The position numbers and the translations under genes were made by a program. The notes below the pieces were generated by a model that saw nothing but the letters and a program-made list of their open reading frames with translations, did not search any database and had not been told where the DNA came from. From positions 62,001 through 126,000 of the forward strand of contig CAWDJZ010000017.1 in assembly GCA_963802765.1 (NCBI GenBank): DNA of 64,000 nt, read 5' to 3'. The stretch comes from Gaiellasilicea sp963802765 (lineage in GTDB: Bacteria; Actinomycetota; Thermoleophilia; Gaiellales; Gaiellaceae). Every line of letters begins with the position of its first letter. Position 1 is the first letter of the stretch. This document shows, in pieces, positions 8,325-17,101 of this stretch.

Positions 8325-9563
8325 CAGTCGGTCAGCTTCGCCAGAGCCGGGGCGATGCCTTCGAGGGCAACCGACCGGGAAGCCTTCACGAGCACCGCGT
8401 CCCCCGCACGGACGAGCCGGCGTGCGGCGGCCAGTGCCGCCTTGGCGTCGGGTGCCCAGTCGTCGAAGCCGTAGGCCCGCGCCAGCTCGCCCACGGCGAG
8501 CACCTCCACACCCAGCTCCCGGGCGAGCGCGGCGATCTCGAGATGGTGGCGCGCCCCCTGCTCGCCCAGCTCGGCCATGCCGCCGAGGATCGCCACCCGC
8601 CGCCGGTTCCCGGCGCGCTCGGCGAGATGGCGCAGCGCCGCCTCCATCGAGGTCGGGTTGGCGTTGTAGGCGTCGTTGATCACGATGCCGCCGCCCGGGA
8701 GCGGGAGCTCCTCTCCGCGCCACCGCGAGAGCTGCACCGACGCCGCGCTCCCCTCGAGCCGGTCAAGCGGCAGGCCGAGCGCCTCGTACGCCGTCATCGC
8801 CGTCAGCGCGTTCTGCGCCTGGTGCCGCGAGGTGAACGGGAAGCGGATGCGGCCGCCGCCGAAGGCGACGTGCGCGCCGTCCTCCAGCAGCTCGACGTCG
8901 ACCGGGCCGACGCGGTGGAGCTCGACGTCCTCCCGGAGATGTGGCTCGAGCTCGGGTGACGAGGGCACGATCGCGATCCCGCCCGAGGGCAGGGCAGCGA
9001 CGAGCTCGGCCTTCGAGCGCGCGACGCCGTCGACCGACCCGACGAGCTCGAGGTGAACAGGTCCCACGGCGGTAATCACGCCGACCTCCGGGCGGACGAT
9101 CTCGCACAGCTCGGCGATCTGGCCGAAACCCCGCATGCCCATCTCGACGAGGCAGAGCTCAGTCTCCGACTCCAGCCGCCCGAGCGTCAGAGGTACTCCC
9201 AGCTCCGCGTTGTAGCTGCCCTCGGTCGCCACGGTGCGCGCGACCGGCGCACAGAGCGCGGCGAGAATGTCCTTGGTCGACGTCTTGCCCGTCGAGCCGG
9301 TGATGCCGACGAAGCGCGCGCCGCTGCGGTTGCGCAACAGGCGCCCGAGCGCCGCCATTGCCGCGTACTCGTCGTCCGGGACGAGCGTGGCCGCTCCCTT
9401 CGCGCGAGCGTCCTCGACGAACGCCCGCCCGCCGCGCACGGCGACGAAGAGGTCGCCCGGCCCGACCCGCCGCGAGTCGATGTGGACGCCCGGTCAGCTC
9501 GCCGGAGCCGGAGAGCTCCCCCAGTCCGAGCGCCCGGACCTCCTCGACGGGGACCGGGATCAT
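8324..9563 (-). CDS. murF: UDP-N-acetylmuramoyl-tripeptide-D-alanyl-D-alanine ligase MurF (frameshifted near 9490)
   Basis: Ligase adding D-Ala-D-Ala to the tripeptide precursor. The main frame 8324-9439 carries the P-loop ITGSTGKTSTKDIL, EMGMRGFGQIAE, NALTAMTAYEALG and NDAYNANPTSMEAAL. The family N-terminus (HIDSRRVGPGDLFVAV) lies in the same frame but just after an in-frame TGA. The start MIPVPVEEVRALG lies one frame away, beginning at the ATG at 9563, which overlaps the murE stop as ATGA. Removing one G from the GGG run at 9489-9494 joins the parts into about 412 aa (GELTGVHIDS). Either the base is an assembly error or the gene is truncated at the GTG at 9439; I favour the error. The insertion before FVEDARAKG usually containing DGH is missing. 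Confidence 0.93.
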
Positions 9564-10996
9564 GCGCGCAGCGCCTCGCGGGCGACGGCCCGGTCGTCGA
9601 ACGGCAGCTTCTCACCTGCGATCTCCTGACCTTGCTCGTGTCCTTTCCCTGCGATCACGACGACGTCGCCCGTCTCCGCGAGCTCGAGCGTCCGCGCGAT
9701 CGCCGAGCTTCGATCGGGGTCGATCTCGACGTCCGTCCCGGCCCCCTGGAGGATGTCCTGGATGATCGCGAGCGGCTGCTCGCTCCGCGGGTTGTCCGAC
9801 GTGACCACCACGACGTCCGCCAGGTCCCGCGCGACCTTGCCCATCAACGGCCGCTTGCCGCGATCGCGGTCGCCGCCCGCGCCGAAGACGACGAGTACCC
9901 GGCCCGCCGCGATGTCGCGGGCCGAGCGGAGGACGCTCTCGAGCGAGTCCGGCGTGTGCGCGTAGTCGACGAGCACAGTGAAAGGCTGACCCTCGTCGAC
10001 GGCCTCGAAGCGGCCCGGCACGCCGGACAGCGCCTTCACGCCGGCCGCGATCTCGTCCTCGTCCAGGTCGAGCAAGATCCCCGCCGCGACGGCCCCGAGC
10101 ACGTTCTCGACGTTGAAGCGCCCCCGCAGCGAGGTTTCGAGCTCGATCCCGCCGGCGCGAAAGCGCGCTCCCGCCCCATCGAGAACGAGCTGCTCGGGGC
10201 GGATCTCGGCGTCGTCGGCGAAGCCGAAGGTGACGAGCGGCGCTCGGCCGAGGCCGGCCAGCTCGGCGGCGAGCTGCCTCCCCCACTCGTCGCCGAGATT
10301 GACCGCCGCGGGCGGCGGCGTCGCGCGGGTGAAGAGGCGTCGCTTGGCCTGGAAGTACGCGTCCATCGTGCCGTGGAAGTCGAGATGGTCCTGCGTCAGA
10401 TTCGTGAACACGAGCACGTCGAAGCGGACCCGGTCGAGCCGGTGCAGCGCGGCTGCGTGCGAGGACGCCTCGAGCGCGACGCTGCGATCGCCCGCGTCGA
10501 GCATCTCCCGGAAGGTGCGTTGCAGGTCGATCGCCTCGGGGGTCGTCCGCACCACCGGCCGCACCTCGCCGCCGACGCGGCTCTCGACCGTGCCGAGCAG
10601 GCCGGGCCGCCGGCCGGCCGCCTCGAGCATTGCGTGGAGCAGGAACGCCGTCGTCGTCTTTCCGTTCGTTCCGGTGACGCCCGCCACCTCGAGCTCACGG
10701 GTGGGCTCGCCGAAGAAGAGGTCGGCCGCGGTGGCCATCGCCGCCCGTGCGTCCGGAACGACGAGCTGTGGCACCTCGGGCTCGACGGCGCGCTCGACGA
10801 CGAGCGCCACCGCCCCGTTCCCGACAGCCTGTGGGGCGAAGTCGTGCCCGTCTGCCCGCGTTCCGGGAACGCAGAAGAACGCGGCGCCGGGCGTGACGGC
10901 CCGCGCGTCGTAGGCGAGGTCACGCACCTCGACCGGCTCGCGGCTGCCGAGAACCGCCTCCGGTGCGAGCGCGGCGACGAGGCGCTCGAGCTCCAT
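9560..10996 (-). CDS. murE: UDP-N-acetylmuramoyl-L-alanyl-D-glutamate-2,6-diaminopimelate ligase MurE
   Basis: Mur ligase adding the third stem-peptide residue. The 478 aa product has the P-loop VTGTNGKTTTAF at residues 107-118, the substrate stretch RTTPEAIDL near 150, EASSHAAALHR with the typical SSH, and VDYAHTPDSLE near 343. The DNPR motif at residues 401-404 is the accepted marker for meso-diaminopimelate rather than lysine, so the wall should be the meso-DAP type. The ATG start at 10996 follows ftsI by a 12-base gap. The stop overlaps the murF start as ATGA. Confidence 0.97.
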   Translation of the reverse strand: MELERLVAALAPEAVLGSREPVEVRDLAYDARAVTPGAAFFCVPGTRADGHDFAPQAVGNGAVALVVERAVEPEVPQLVVPDARAAMATAADLFFGEPTRELEVAGVTGTNGKTTTAFLLHAMLEAAGRRPGLLGTVESRVGGEVRPVVRTTPEAIDLQRTFREMLDAGDRSVALEASSHAAALHRLDRVRFDVLVFTNLTQDHLDFHGTMDAYFQAKRRLFTRATPPPAAVNLGDEWGRQLAAELAGLGRAPLVTFGFADDAEIRPEQLVLDGAGARFRAGGIELETSLRGRFNVENVLGAVAAGILLDLDEDEIAAGVKALSGVPGRFEAVDEGQPFTVLVDYAHTPDSLESVLRSARDIAAGRVLVVFGAGGDRDRGKRPLMGKVARDLADVVVVTSDNPRSEQPLAIIQDILQGAGTDVEIDPDRSSAIARTLELAETGDVVVIAGKGHEQGQEIAGEKLPFDDRAVAREALRA

Positions 10997-11008
10997 TGCG
11001 GCGAAACG

Positions 11009-12694
11009 CTAGCGAGCGACCGTGGCGTCAGGCGTCGCGTCCGGCGCGACCTCGAGCTCGACGAGGCTGGAGCGGGCGATCTCGGCGAAGGCCGGCGCAG
11101 CGACGACGCCGCCCCAGATCGCCCCTCGCGGTTCATCGATCGAGACGAGCACAACGAAGCGGGGATCCTTCGCCGGAACGACGCCGACGAACGAGGCGAC
11201 GTACTTCGAGGTCGAGTAGCCGCCGGGCACCGGCTTCGCAGCGGTCCCGGTCTTGCCCGCGACCGTGTAGCCCGGCACGGCCGCCGCCGCGCCGGTGCCA
11301 CCCTCGGCCGAGACGACGTCTCGGAGCATGGCCATCGTCTGCGCCGAGACAGTCTTCGAGAGCACGCGCCTGCCCTTGCCTCGGTTCTGCCACTGCTTGC
11401 CGATCCGCTCGACGAGATACGGCTCGCGCATGACGCCGCCGTTCGCGATCGCGGCGTACGCGGCGGCCATCTGGATCGGGGTGACGCCGATGCCCTGGCC
11501 GATCGGAACGTTGCCGATCGTCGAGCCGGACCAGTAGGAGGGCAGCAGTCCGGACGACTCGCCGGGCGCGTCGACGCCGGTCAGCCGGCCGAACCCGAAG
11601 CGGCCGATCCAGTTCTCCACGCGCGCGCGGCCGAGCTGCAGCGCGAGCGTGATCGTGCCGACGTTCGAGGACTGGGAGAGGATCTGCGCGACCGTCATCC
11701 GCCGCGTCGGCCGCGGCTCGTGCTCGTGGATGATCCGGTCGGCGACGCGGATCGACGTCTGCAGCGTGAACGGCGTCGTCGGCGTCACGAGCTTCTCCGA
11801 GAGCGCGGCGGCGACGGTGACGACCTTGAACGTCGAGCCCGGCTCGTAGACGTCGGTGACCGCCCGGTTGCGCCGGCGCGCGGCCGACGCCGAGCCGAAG
11901 CGGTTCGCGTCGAAGCTCGGCGCGACAGCCATGGCGAGCACAGCGCCGGTGCTCGGGTCGAGCACGATCGCGTTGCCGCCCTTCGCACCCCAGCGCCTGA
12001 CGGTTTCCCGCAGGACCGACTCCGCCTTGGCCTGGATGCGGCGGTCGAGGGTAAGGAAGACGTCCGCGCCCGGTCGCTCGGGACGGTTGGAGACCACGTC
12101 GATTACGCGGCCGGCCGGATCCGTCACCGTCGTCTGGCTGCCCGGCCTGCCGCGCAGCGTTCGGTCGAGGGAGCGCTCGAGCCCCTCGAGCCCTCGGTTG
12201 TCGAGGCCCGCGTAGCCGAGCACGTGGGCGGCCACCCCTCGCTGCGGGTAGTAGCGGAGCTCCTCGGCATAGAAGCCGAGGCCGGCGAGCTTCAGCCGCT
12301 CCAGCTCGGCGGCCTTCGACGGGTCGGCCTTGCGCTTCACGTACACGAAGTGACGGGAACGGTCGGCGAGCAGCGGATAGAGCTGCTCGGCGTCGAGGCC
12401 GAGGATCTTCGCGGCGGCAAGCGCGACCCGCCGCGGGCTCGATACCCGGCGTGGGTCGGCGTACACGGTCGTCGCCTGCTCGCCGATCGCGAGCGGCTCC
12501 CCCGTCCGGTCGAAGATCGTGCCGCGCCCCGCCGGGATCTCGGTCGTCGCCTCGTGCTGGCGCGCGGCCATCCGCTCCAATGTCGCGCCCTGGACGCCCT
12601 GGAGCCAGACCGCACGGCCGAGCGTGGCGGCGAAGACGAGGACGAAGAGACCGAGGAGAAGGCGGATGCGGCGGTTGGAGAGCCGCTCGGTCAC
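11009..12694 (-). CDS. ftsI: Septal peptidoglycan transpeptidase FtsI (class B PBP)
   Basis: Bitopic penicillin-binding protein that cross-links septal peptidoglycan with FtsW. The 561 aa product has a short cytoplasmic tail, one membrane helix (about residues 11-28, LLLGLFVLVFAATLGRAV), a PBP dimerisation domain (RGTIFDRTGEPLA near 57), then the transpeptidase with active-site serine in STFK (287-290), SSN (342-344) and KTGT (481-484). The GTG start at 12694 overlaps the ftsL stop as GTGA. No PASTA repeats follow the transpeptidase domain. Confidence 0.96.
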   Translation of the reverse strand: MTERLSNRRIRLLLGLFVLVFAATLGRAVWLQGVQGATLERMAARQHEATTEIPAGRGTIFDRTGEPLAIGEQATTVYADPRRVSSPRRVALAAAKILGLDAEQLYPLLADRSRHFVYVKRKADPSKAAELERLKLAGLGFYAEELRYYPQRGVAAHVLGYAGLDNRGLEGLERSLDRTLRGRPGSQTTVTDPAGRVIDVVSNRPERPGADVFLTLDRRIQAKAESVLRETVRRWGAKGGNAIVLDPSTGAVLAMAVAPSFDANRFGSASAARRRNRAVTDVYEPGSTFKVVTVAAALSEKLVTPTTPFTLQTSIRVADRIIHEHEPRPTRRMTVAQILSQSSNVGTITLALQLGRARVENWIGRFGFGRLTGVDAPGESSGLLPSYWSGSTIGNVPIGQGIGVTPIQMAAAYAAIANGGVMREPYLVERIGKQWQNRGKGRRVLSKTVSAQTMAMLRDVVSAEGGTGAAAAVPGYTVAGKTGTAAKPVPGGYSTSKYVASFVGVVPAKDPRFVVLVSIDEPRGAIWGGVVAAPAFAEIARSSLVELEVAPDATPDATVAR

Positions 12695-13059
12695 TTGGCC
12701 GGTGGCACCAGCTGGACGTGATGGGTCAGCGCGGGATCGGCGGGAACGAGGCCGAGCTTCGTCCGGGCCTGCGCCTCGACCCGCGCGTTCGCCGACGCGC
12801 TCGAGAGTTGCGAGCTGAGCCGCTTCGTGTCGGCGCGCAGCTGCACGCGCTCACGCCCGAGCTCGTCGAGCCGGACGTTCAACTGCAGCACGGCGACGTT
12901 GACGGCGACGACGCCTGCCAGCAGGAACGCCAGGACGACGATCCAGATCACGCCGCCGAACGGGCGTGCACGGGCGCGCGACGAGGTGCGAGCCGCCGGA
13001 CGCCGGCGGGGTCGCGCGACCCGCGGTGACTCGACCCGGGCGGTGCCCGGGGACGCCAT
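12691..13059 (-). CDS. ftsL: FtsL-like cell division protein (septum formation initiator fold)
   Basis: Small bitopic divisome protein. The 122 aa product has an Arg/Ala-rich cytoplasmic N-terminus (about 34 residues), one membrane helix GVIWIVVLAFLLAGVVAV (about 36-53), then a heptad-like coiled coil (LQLNVRLDELGRERVQLR) and a short Pro-rich end. These features and the position between rsmH and ftsI define FtsL; primary sequence is poorly conserved in the family. The ATG start at 13059 shares one base with the rsmH stop and the TGA overlaps ftsI as GTGA. Confidence 0.85.
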   Translation of the reverse strand: MASPGTARVESPRVARPRRRPAARTSSRARARPFGGVIWIVVLAFLLAGVVAVNVAVLQLNVRLDELGRERVQLRADTKRLSSQLSSASANARVEAQARTKLGLVPADPALTHHVQLVPPAK

Positions 13060-14024
13060 CAGCTCGCCACCTTCATCGCCGCGCGGAGCTTCGCCGAGGC
13101 GGAGCGCGGGTTCGCCTCGAGCTCGCGGGCGCCCGGTCGGACGGGCTTCCGCGTGATCTCGCGAAGGATCGGCTCGTTCCCGCAGACGCAGATCGGGAAC
13201 TCCGGCGGGCAGGTGCAGCCGCGCGCCTGCTCGCGGAAGTAGCGCTTCACGATCCGGTCCTCGAGCGAGTGGAAGCTGATGACGGCGATGCGGCCGCCGG
13301 GCCTGAGCATCCGCATCGCCGCCGGGAGCGCCGCCTCGAGCGCACCGAGCTCGTCGTTGACGGCGATTCGGAGCGCCTGGAACACCCGCCTGGCGGGATG
13401 CCCGTCGCCGAAGCGGGCGGGCGTCGGAATCGCGTGCTTGATCGTGTCGGCGAGATCGGTCGTCCGCTCGAACGGACGCTCCTCGCGGCGGCGGACGATC
13501 GCCCGCGCGATCTGACGCGCGTAGCGCTCCTCGCCGTAACGCTTGAAGATCGTGGCCAGCTCCCGCTCCTCCGACTGGTTGACGAGGTCCCGCGCGGAGA
13601 GCTCGGCCGCAGTGTCCATGCGCATGTCCAGCGGCGCGTCGGCGGCGTACGAGAAGCCGCGCTCCGGGCGGTCGAGCTGCATGGAGGACACCCCGAGGTC
13701 GAGCAGGATCGCATCGGCCTGGACGCTGTTCGACGCCAGCTGATTGAGGACGAGCGAGAACTCGCCGCGCAGGAAACGAGCCTGCACGCCTCCCGCGCGT
13801 GTCTTGAACCCCTCGAAGTAGGTGCGTGCCGAGGGGTCGCGGTCGATCGCGATCAGCTTGCCGTCGCCGTTGAGATCCTCCGCGAGCAGGCGTGCGTGTC
13901 CGCCCGCGCCAAAGGTCGCGTCGACAACGGTTTCGCCCGGCTGCACGGCGAGCAGCTCGCGGACCTCCTCAGCGAGCACGGAGACGTGATCAGACGCGCT
14001 TCTGTGCAAGACGTTCGGCAACAT
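13059..14024 (-). CDS. rsmH: 16S rRNA (cytosine(1402)-N(4))-methyltransferase RsmH
   Basis: SAM-dependent methyltransferase modifying C1402 in the ribosomal P site (formerly MraW). The 321 aa product has the SAM-binding VDATFGAGGHARLL (about residue 34), LLDLGVSSMQLDRPERGFSY, MRMD, and the C-terminal ISFHSLEDRIVKRYF with KPVRPGARELEANPRSASAKLR. The ATG at 14024 overlaps mraZ by 35 bases; a TTG at 14009 is an alternative because conserved homology begins only at HVSVLAEEV. It is intact and of normal length. Confidence 0.97.
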   Translation of the reverse strand: MLPNVLHRSASDHVSVLAEEVRELLAVQPGETVVDATFGAGGHARLLAEDLNGDGKLIAIDRDPSARTYFEGFKTRAGGVQARFLRGEFSLVLNQLASNSVQADAILLDLGVSSMQLDRPERGFSYAADAPLDMRMDTAAELSARDLVNQSEERELATIFKRYGEERYARQIARAIVRRREERPFERTTDLADTIKHAIPTPARFGDGHPARRVFQALRIAVNDELGALEAALPAAMRMLRPGGRIAVISFHSLEDRIVKRYFREQARGCTCPPEFPICVCGNEPILREITRKPVRPGARELEANPRSASAKLRAAMKVAS

Positions 14025-14424
14025 CGTCTGCGCTCCCTTCGACCTTGGTCAGATGGTCCCTCCACGCGGCACGGGCCCAGATCTCGAGGTGGTCGTGAAC
14101 CCCCGTCACGACGACCTCCCGTCCGAGGCGTGCATGCCGCTGCAACGCGGCCGGCACGAGCACACGCCCTTGCTTGTCGAGCTCCGCGTCGGACGCGGCG
14201 GAGAAGAAGAACCGCTTCATGTCCCGGGCCTCCTTGGAGAACGGATCGAGCGGCGCGAGCCGTGCCTCGACCATCGCGTTCCAGTCCGCCCGGGCGTAGA
14301 CGTCCAGGCACTCGTCCAGGCCGCGCGTGAGGACGACGCCGCCGGCGAGTGCGTCACGGAAACGGGCCGGAAGCGTGATCCGGTTCTTGTCGTCGATGGT
14401 GTGCTCGTACTCGCCGAAGAACAT
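13990..14424 (-). CDS. mraZ: Transcriptional regulator MraZ
   Basis: AbrB-fold DNA-binding protein that controls the dcw operon. The 144 aa product has two SpoVT/AbrB-like repeats: GEYEHTIDDKNRITLPARFR at the N-terminus and SDAELDKQGRVLVPAALQRHA near residue 87, with RGLDECLDVY between. The ATG at 14424 is preceded by GGAG about 17 bases upstream. It is the first gene of the operon and lies just downstream of a promoter interleaved with GTGG repeats that look like its own binding site, which suggests autoregulation. Confidence 0.96.
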   Translation of the reverse strand: MFFGEYEHTIDDKNRITLPARFRDALAGGVVLTRGLDECLDVYARADWNAMVEARLAPLDPFSKEARDMKRFFFSAASDAELDKQGRVLVPAALQRHARLGREVVVTGVHDHLEIWARAAWRDHLTKVEGSADDVAERLAQKRV

Positions 14425-14443
14425 GAATGCAACGCGCTCCTGA

Positions 14444-14497
14444 TCTCCCACTTCAGCCCACTGTAAACCACAGATCCCCACTTGTCCACACCTCCAC
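14444..14497 (-). promoter_or_regulatory. dcw operon promoter with MraZ box
   Basis: Read on the minus strand, four GTGG repeats (GTGGGGATCT, GTGGTTTACA, GTGGGCTGAA, GTGGGAGATC) occur at exact 10-base spacing, with GTGG positions 14481, 14471, 14461 and 14451. Two further GTGG copies at 8-base spacing lie upstream. This is the arrangement known for MraZ boxes (TGGG direct repeats one helical turn apart). A good promoter overlaps it: TGGACA at 14483-14488, a 17-base spacer, and TACAGT at 14460-14465. Bound MraZ would cover the -10 region. Confidence 0.75.
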
Positions 14498-14553
14498 GCC
14501 AGCTGGACCGACCATTCGCCCGGACGCGCGTCTGCACCGGGAGAATCGGGCGC

Positions 14554-15648
14554 GTGAGCGCCGAGGTCTTGAGTCGGCGGGCGCTGAACCGTGCGACGCT
14601 CGAGCGGCAGCTGCTGCTGCGACACGCGGAGCTGCCGGTGGTCGACGCCGTCGAGCACCTGGTCGGGCTCCAGGCTCAGGTCCCGCATAACCCATACATC
14701 GGGCTCTGGTCCCGCCTCGAGGGCTTTCGACCCGACGAGCTCTCGGACCTCCTCGAGCGTCGCGAAGTCGTCCGGGCCGGCGTCATGCGTGGGACGATTC
14801 ACCTCCTCACGGCCGGCGACTGCCTGCTGCTGCGCCCGCTCATGCAGCCGGTCTTCGAGGGACAGCTCTGGCGGCACCGCGACCATGCTCCGGCGCTCCG
14901 CGAGCTCGACCTCGAGCCGGTTGTCGAGCTCGGCCGGGCGGTCCTGGCCGAGCGGCCGCGGACCGGGACCGAGCTACGGGCGATCTTCGCTGAGCGGTTT
15001 CCCGGGCTCGACCCCGCTGCGCTCGTGTATGCGTGCCAGATGCGGCTCGGCCTCGTTCAACCCCCGCCGCGCGGCCTCTGGGGCCGGAACACGCAGGTGA
15101 CCTGGACGACTGCCGAAGCCTGGCTCGGCACACCGCTGGTCACCGCGCCGTCGCTCGACGACGTCGTTCTCCGCTACCTCGCTGCGTTCGGGCCCGCAAC
15201 CGTGGCCGACGTGACGACGTGGTGCAGGCTGACCGGGTTACGCAAGGTCGTGGAGCCGTTGCGACCGCGGCTCCTGACATTCCGGGACGAGCGCGGGCGC
15301 GAGCTCTTCGATCTGCCGAATGCTCCGCGTCCCGCGCCGGACACGCCCGTGCCGCCTCGCTTCCTGCCCGAGTACGACAACGTCCTCCTCTCCCACGCCG
15401 ACCGCCACCGATTCGTCGACGACCGCATCCGCGCCGCGCTCGGAGACGCGTGGGAGCTCGGCTGGGGCGGCGTGCTCTACGACGGCTTTCTCCGCGCGGT
15501 CTGGCGTGCGGGCGACGACGGGCTCGTCGTCCGTCACGTTGCGCTCCCGAAGCGGGCGCAAGCCGCCGTCGCGGCCGAGGGTCGCCGGCTGCTCCGCTTT
15601 CTCGAATCGGAGTCGCGGGAAGTCCGCTTCGAGCCGGTCAGCCCGTGA
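14554..15648 (+). CDS. Winged helix DNA-binding domain-containing protein (AlkX/HTH_42-like)
   Basis: The 364 aa product resembles the winged-helix family PF06224, whose YcaQ and AlkX members unhook interstrand DNA crosslinks or bind DNA. Visible: LSRRALNRATLERQLLL start, HLVGLQAQVPHNPYIGLWSR, VVRAGVMRGTIHLLTAGD, a middle block VLRYLAAFGPATVADVTTW and LPEYDNVLLSHADR, all typical of actinobacterial members. The GTG at 14554 has GGGAG 13 bases upstream. It is divergent from mraZ and converges on the PfkB gene with an 11-base overlap. The glycosylase activity of this subgroup is not established, so I leave function open. Confidence 0.82.
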   Translation: MSAEVLSRRALNRATLERQLLLRHAELPVVDAVEHLVGLQAQVPHNPYIGLWSRLEGFRPDELSDLLERREVVRAGVMRGTIHLLTAGDCLLLRPLMQPVFEGQLWRHRDHAPALRELDLEPVVELGRAVLAERPRTGTELRAIFAERFPGLDPAALVYACQMRLGLVQPPPRGLWGRNTQVTWTTAEAWLGTPLVTAPSLDDVVLRYLAAFGPATVADVTTWCRLTGLRKVVEPLRPRLLTFRDERGRELFDLPNAPRPAPDTPVPPRFLPEYDNVLLSHADRHRFVDDRIRAALGDAWELGWGGVLYDGFLRAVWRAGDDGLVVRHVALPKRAQAAVAAEGRRLLRFLESESREVRFEPVSP

Positions 15649-16435
15649 GGCCCGCGCCGCGCCGGGTCAAAGCCAGCGCACCCCGCTGGGACGCGAACGC
15701 GAGCGCGTCGGCGACCTCCATTCCCGTCGCCAGCGCGTAGGTGAGCCCGGCGGCAAAGCAATCGCCGGCGCCGTACGCGTCCTCGAACGGGCCGGGGGGC
15801 GCCGCCGCCTTGTACGGGCCTCCGGGCTGTGCCCAGCCGCCGAGCGCGCCCGCAGTCGAGACGACGAGCTTCGGCGGCGGGTCGAGATCGCCGGCCTGGT
15901 AGCGCTCGGCCTCGTCCTCCCCACTCGCGACGAGCGCGTCGACCTCGACGCCTGCTGTGCGCAGCGTCGAGAGCTCGCGGGCGGTGGCGACGAGCACCCG
16001 TGCCCGACGGGCCTGCCGTGCCGCCTCCGTGTCGCCGGCGGTGAAGTAGACGCCGTCGGCACGCTCGAGCTCCTCCCACGGAAGCGCGCCGTCGCCGCCA
16101 CGCGGCCGTGGCTTCTCGCCCAGGACGGTGATCGTGCGCTCGCCGGTCTCGTCGACGTAACAGAAGCCGCGCCGCTGCCCGTCGTCCGTCGCCGGGGCGT
16201 GCACGTGGACCGCTGCGGCCTCGAGTCGCTCGCGCGCCCGCCTGCCCAGCTCATCTGCCCCGAGAACGCAATACAGGGAGGACTCGCCGGCGAGGCGGGC
16301 AAACTCGACGGCCGCAACCCCGCCGCCACCGGCCGGCTCGGCCCAGATCTCCTGGGCCCCGACGATCTCACCGGGCCGCGGCACTGCCTCGACCCGGAGG
16401 AACTCGATCCACTCCACATGCCCAACTACTGCCAT
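15638..16435 (-). CDS. PfkB-family carbohydrate kinase
   Basis: Ribokinase-fold sugar or nucleoside kinase, substrate unknown. The 265 aa product has the N-terminal GHVEWIEFL, the glycine-rich AGGGGVAAVEFARLAG (substrate side) and the C-terminal PfkB signature EDAYGAGDCFAAGL with the catalytic Asp at residue 225. The ATG at 16435 has AGGGAC 6 bases upstream. It is short for the family (usually about 300), with a brief lid region. The 3' end overlaps the convergent winged-helix gene. No sugar transporter or pathway genes lie nearby to hint at the substrate. Confidence 0.85.
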   Translation of the reverse strand: MAVVGHVEWIEFLRVEAVPRPGEIVGAQEIWAEPAGGGGVAAVEFARLAGESSLYCVLGADELGRRARERLEAAAVHVHAPATDDGQRRGFCYVDETGERTITVLGEKPRPRGGDGALPWEELERADGVYFTAGDTEAARQARRARVLVATARELSTLRTAGVEVDALVASGEDEAERYQAGDLDPPPKLVVSTAGALGGWAQPGGPYKAAAPPGPFEDAYGAGDCFAAGLTYALATGMEVADALAFASQRGALALTRRGAGLTG

Positions 16436-16458
16436 TCTCACGTCCCTGGCCGCCTTCC

Positions 16459-16486
16459 GCTCCCGCCCGGCGGAGCCGGGCTCCGC
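16459..16486. repeat. Hairpin repeat, copy A (covaries with 55275-55302)
   Basis: A 28-base unit with 7-base perfect arms, GCCCGGC at 16465-16471 and GCCGGGC at 16475-16481, loop GGA. It matches 25 of 28 positions with the unit at 55275-55302. Two of the three differences are a C-to-G and a G-to-C change at paired stem positions, so the stem is kept; the third is in the loop. It lies in the divergent gap between the PfkB kinase and the sigma factor gene. Confidence 0.6.
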
Positions 16487-16630
16487 GAAAGGCTGACGCC
16501 GCTCGCGGCGCTCCAGCCCGCTACCTCCGTACTGTTCCACGGGCCTACGCACCGCGGGCGGCGCCCCACGAACGTGAGCGAGTTCACGATCCAACTCTCA
16601 CAGATGGCGCCTGTCCTGCGTTTGGTAGGG

Positions 16631-17101
16631 ATGATGGAAGCAGTGGCGTCCGTGCCCCCATTCGAGCACTTCTACGTCGAGCACCGCGAGGTCGTGCTTG
16701 GCTTCCTGCGCCGGCGGCTCGGCCGCCAGGCGGCCGAGGATGCCTTCCAGGAGACCTTCCTCCGGGCACTCAGGGCCTACGGCCGGCTCGAGCACGGCGA
16801 GTACCTTCGTGCCTGGGTGCTCACGATCGCGGCGCGGCTGGTGATCGACAACGCGCGCCGTGCAAGACCCGTCAGCTCCGACCTGCCCGACCTGCCTGTC
16901 GAGGACGGACGCCCGGCCTACGCCCAGATCGAGCATCTGGCCGACCGGCTGCCGCCGACGGAGCGTGCCGCCGTGGTGCTCCGCTACGCCTACGACCTCC
17001 CGTACGACGACATCGCCGCCGCGCTCGGGTCGACGCCCGAGGCCGCCCGCCAGGCCGCCTCGTCCGGCGTCCGCCGGTTGCGGCACGAAAGGACCGCATG
17101 A
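16631..17101 (+). CDS. RNA polymerase sigma factor, sigma-70 family (ECF-like)
   Basis: Two-domain sigma factor. The 156 aa product has region 2 (FEHFYVEHREVVLGFLRRRL, then EDAFQETFLRALRAY and LRAWVLTIAARLVIDNARR) and region 4 (LPPTERAAVVLRYAYDLPY, DDIAAALGSTPEAARQAASS). The start is uncertain: ATG 16631 or 16634 sits just before region 2, while in-frame ATG 16604 and GTG 16574 would add an N-terminal extension. Its TGA overlaps the ogt ATG as ATGA, so the two are translated together. No anti-sigma gene is adjacent. Context suggests a sigma factor tied to alkylation or aldehyde damage, which is inference. Confidence 0.88.
   Translation: MMEAVASVPPFEHFYVEHREVVLGFLRRRLGRQAAEDAFQETFLRALRAYGRLEHGEYLRAWVLTIAARLVIDNARRARPVSSDLPDLPVEDGRPAYAQIEHLADRLPPTERAAVVLRYAYDLPYDDIAAALGSTPEAARQAASSGVRRLRHERTA

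Noticed and set aside
9053..12721. A very long open frame on the plus strand antisense to murF, murE and ftsI
   Set aside because: High-GC codon usage leaves antisense frames open; the translation is Arg/Ala/Asp-rich with no domain, while the minus strand has clear conserved enzymes.
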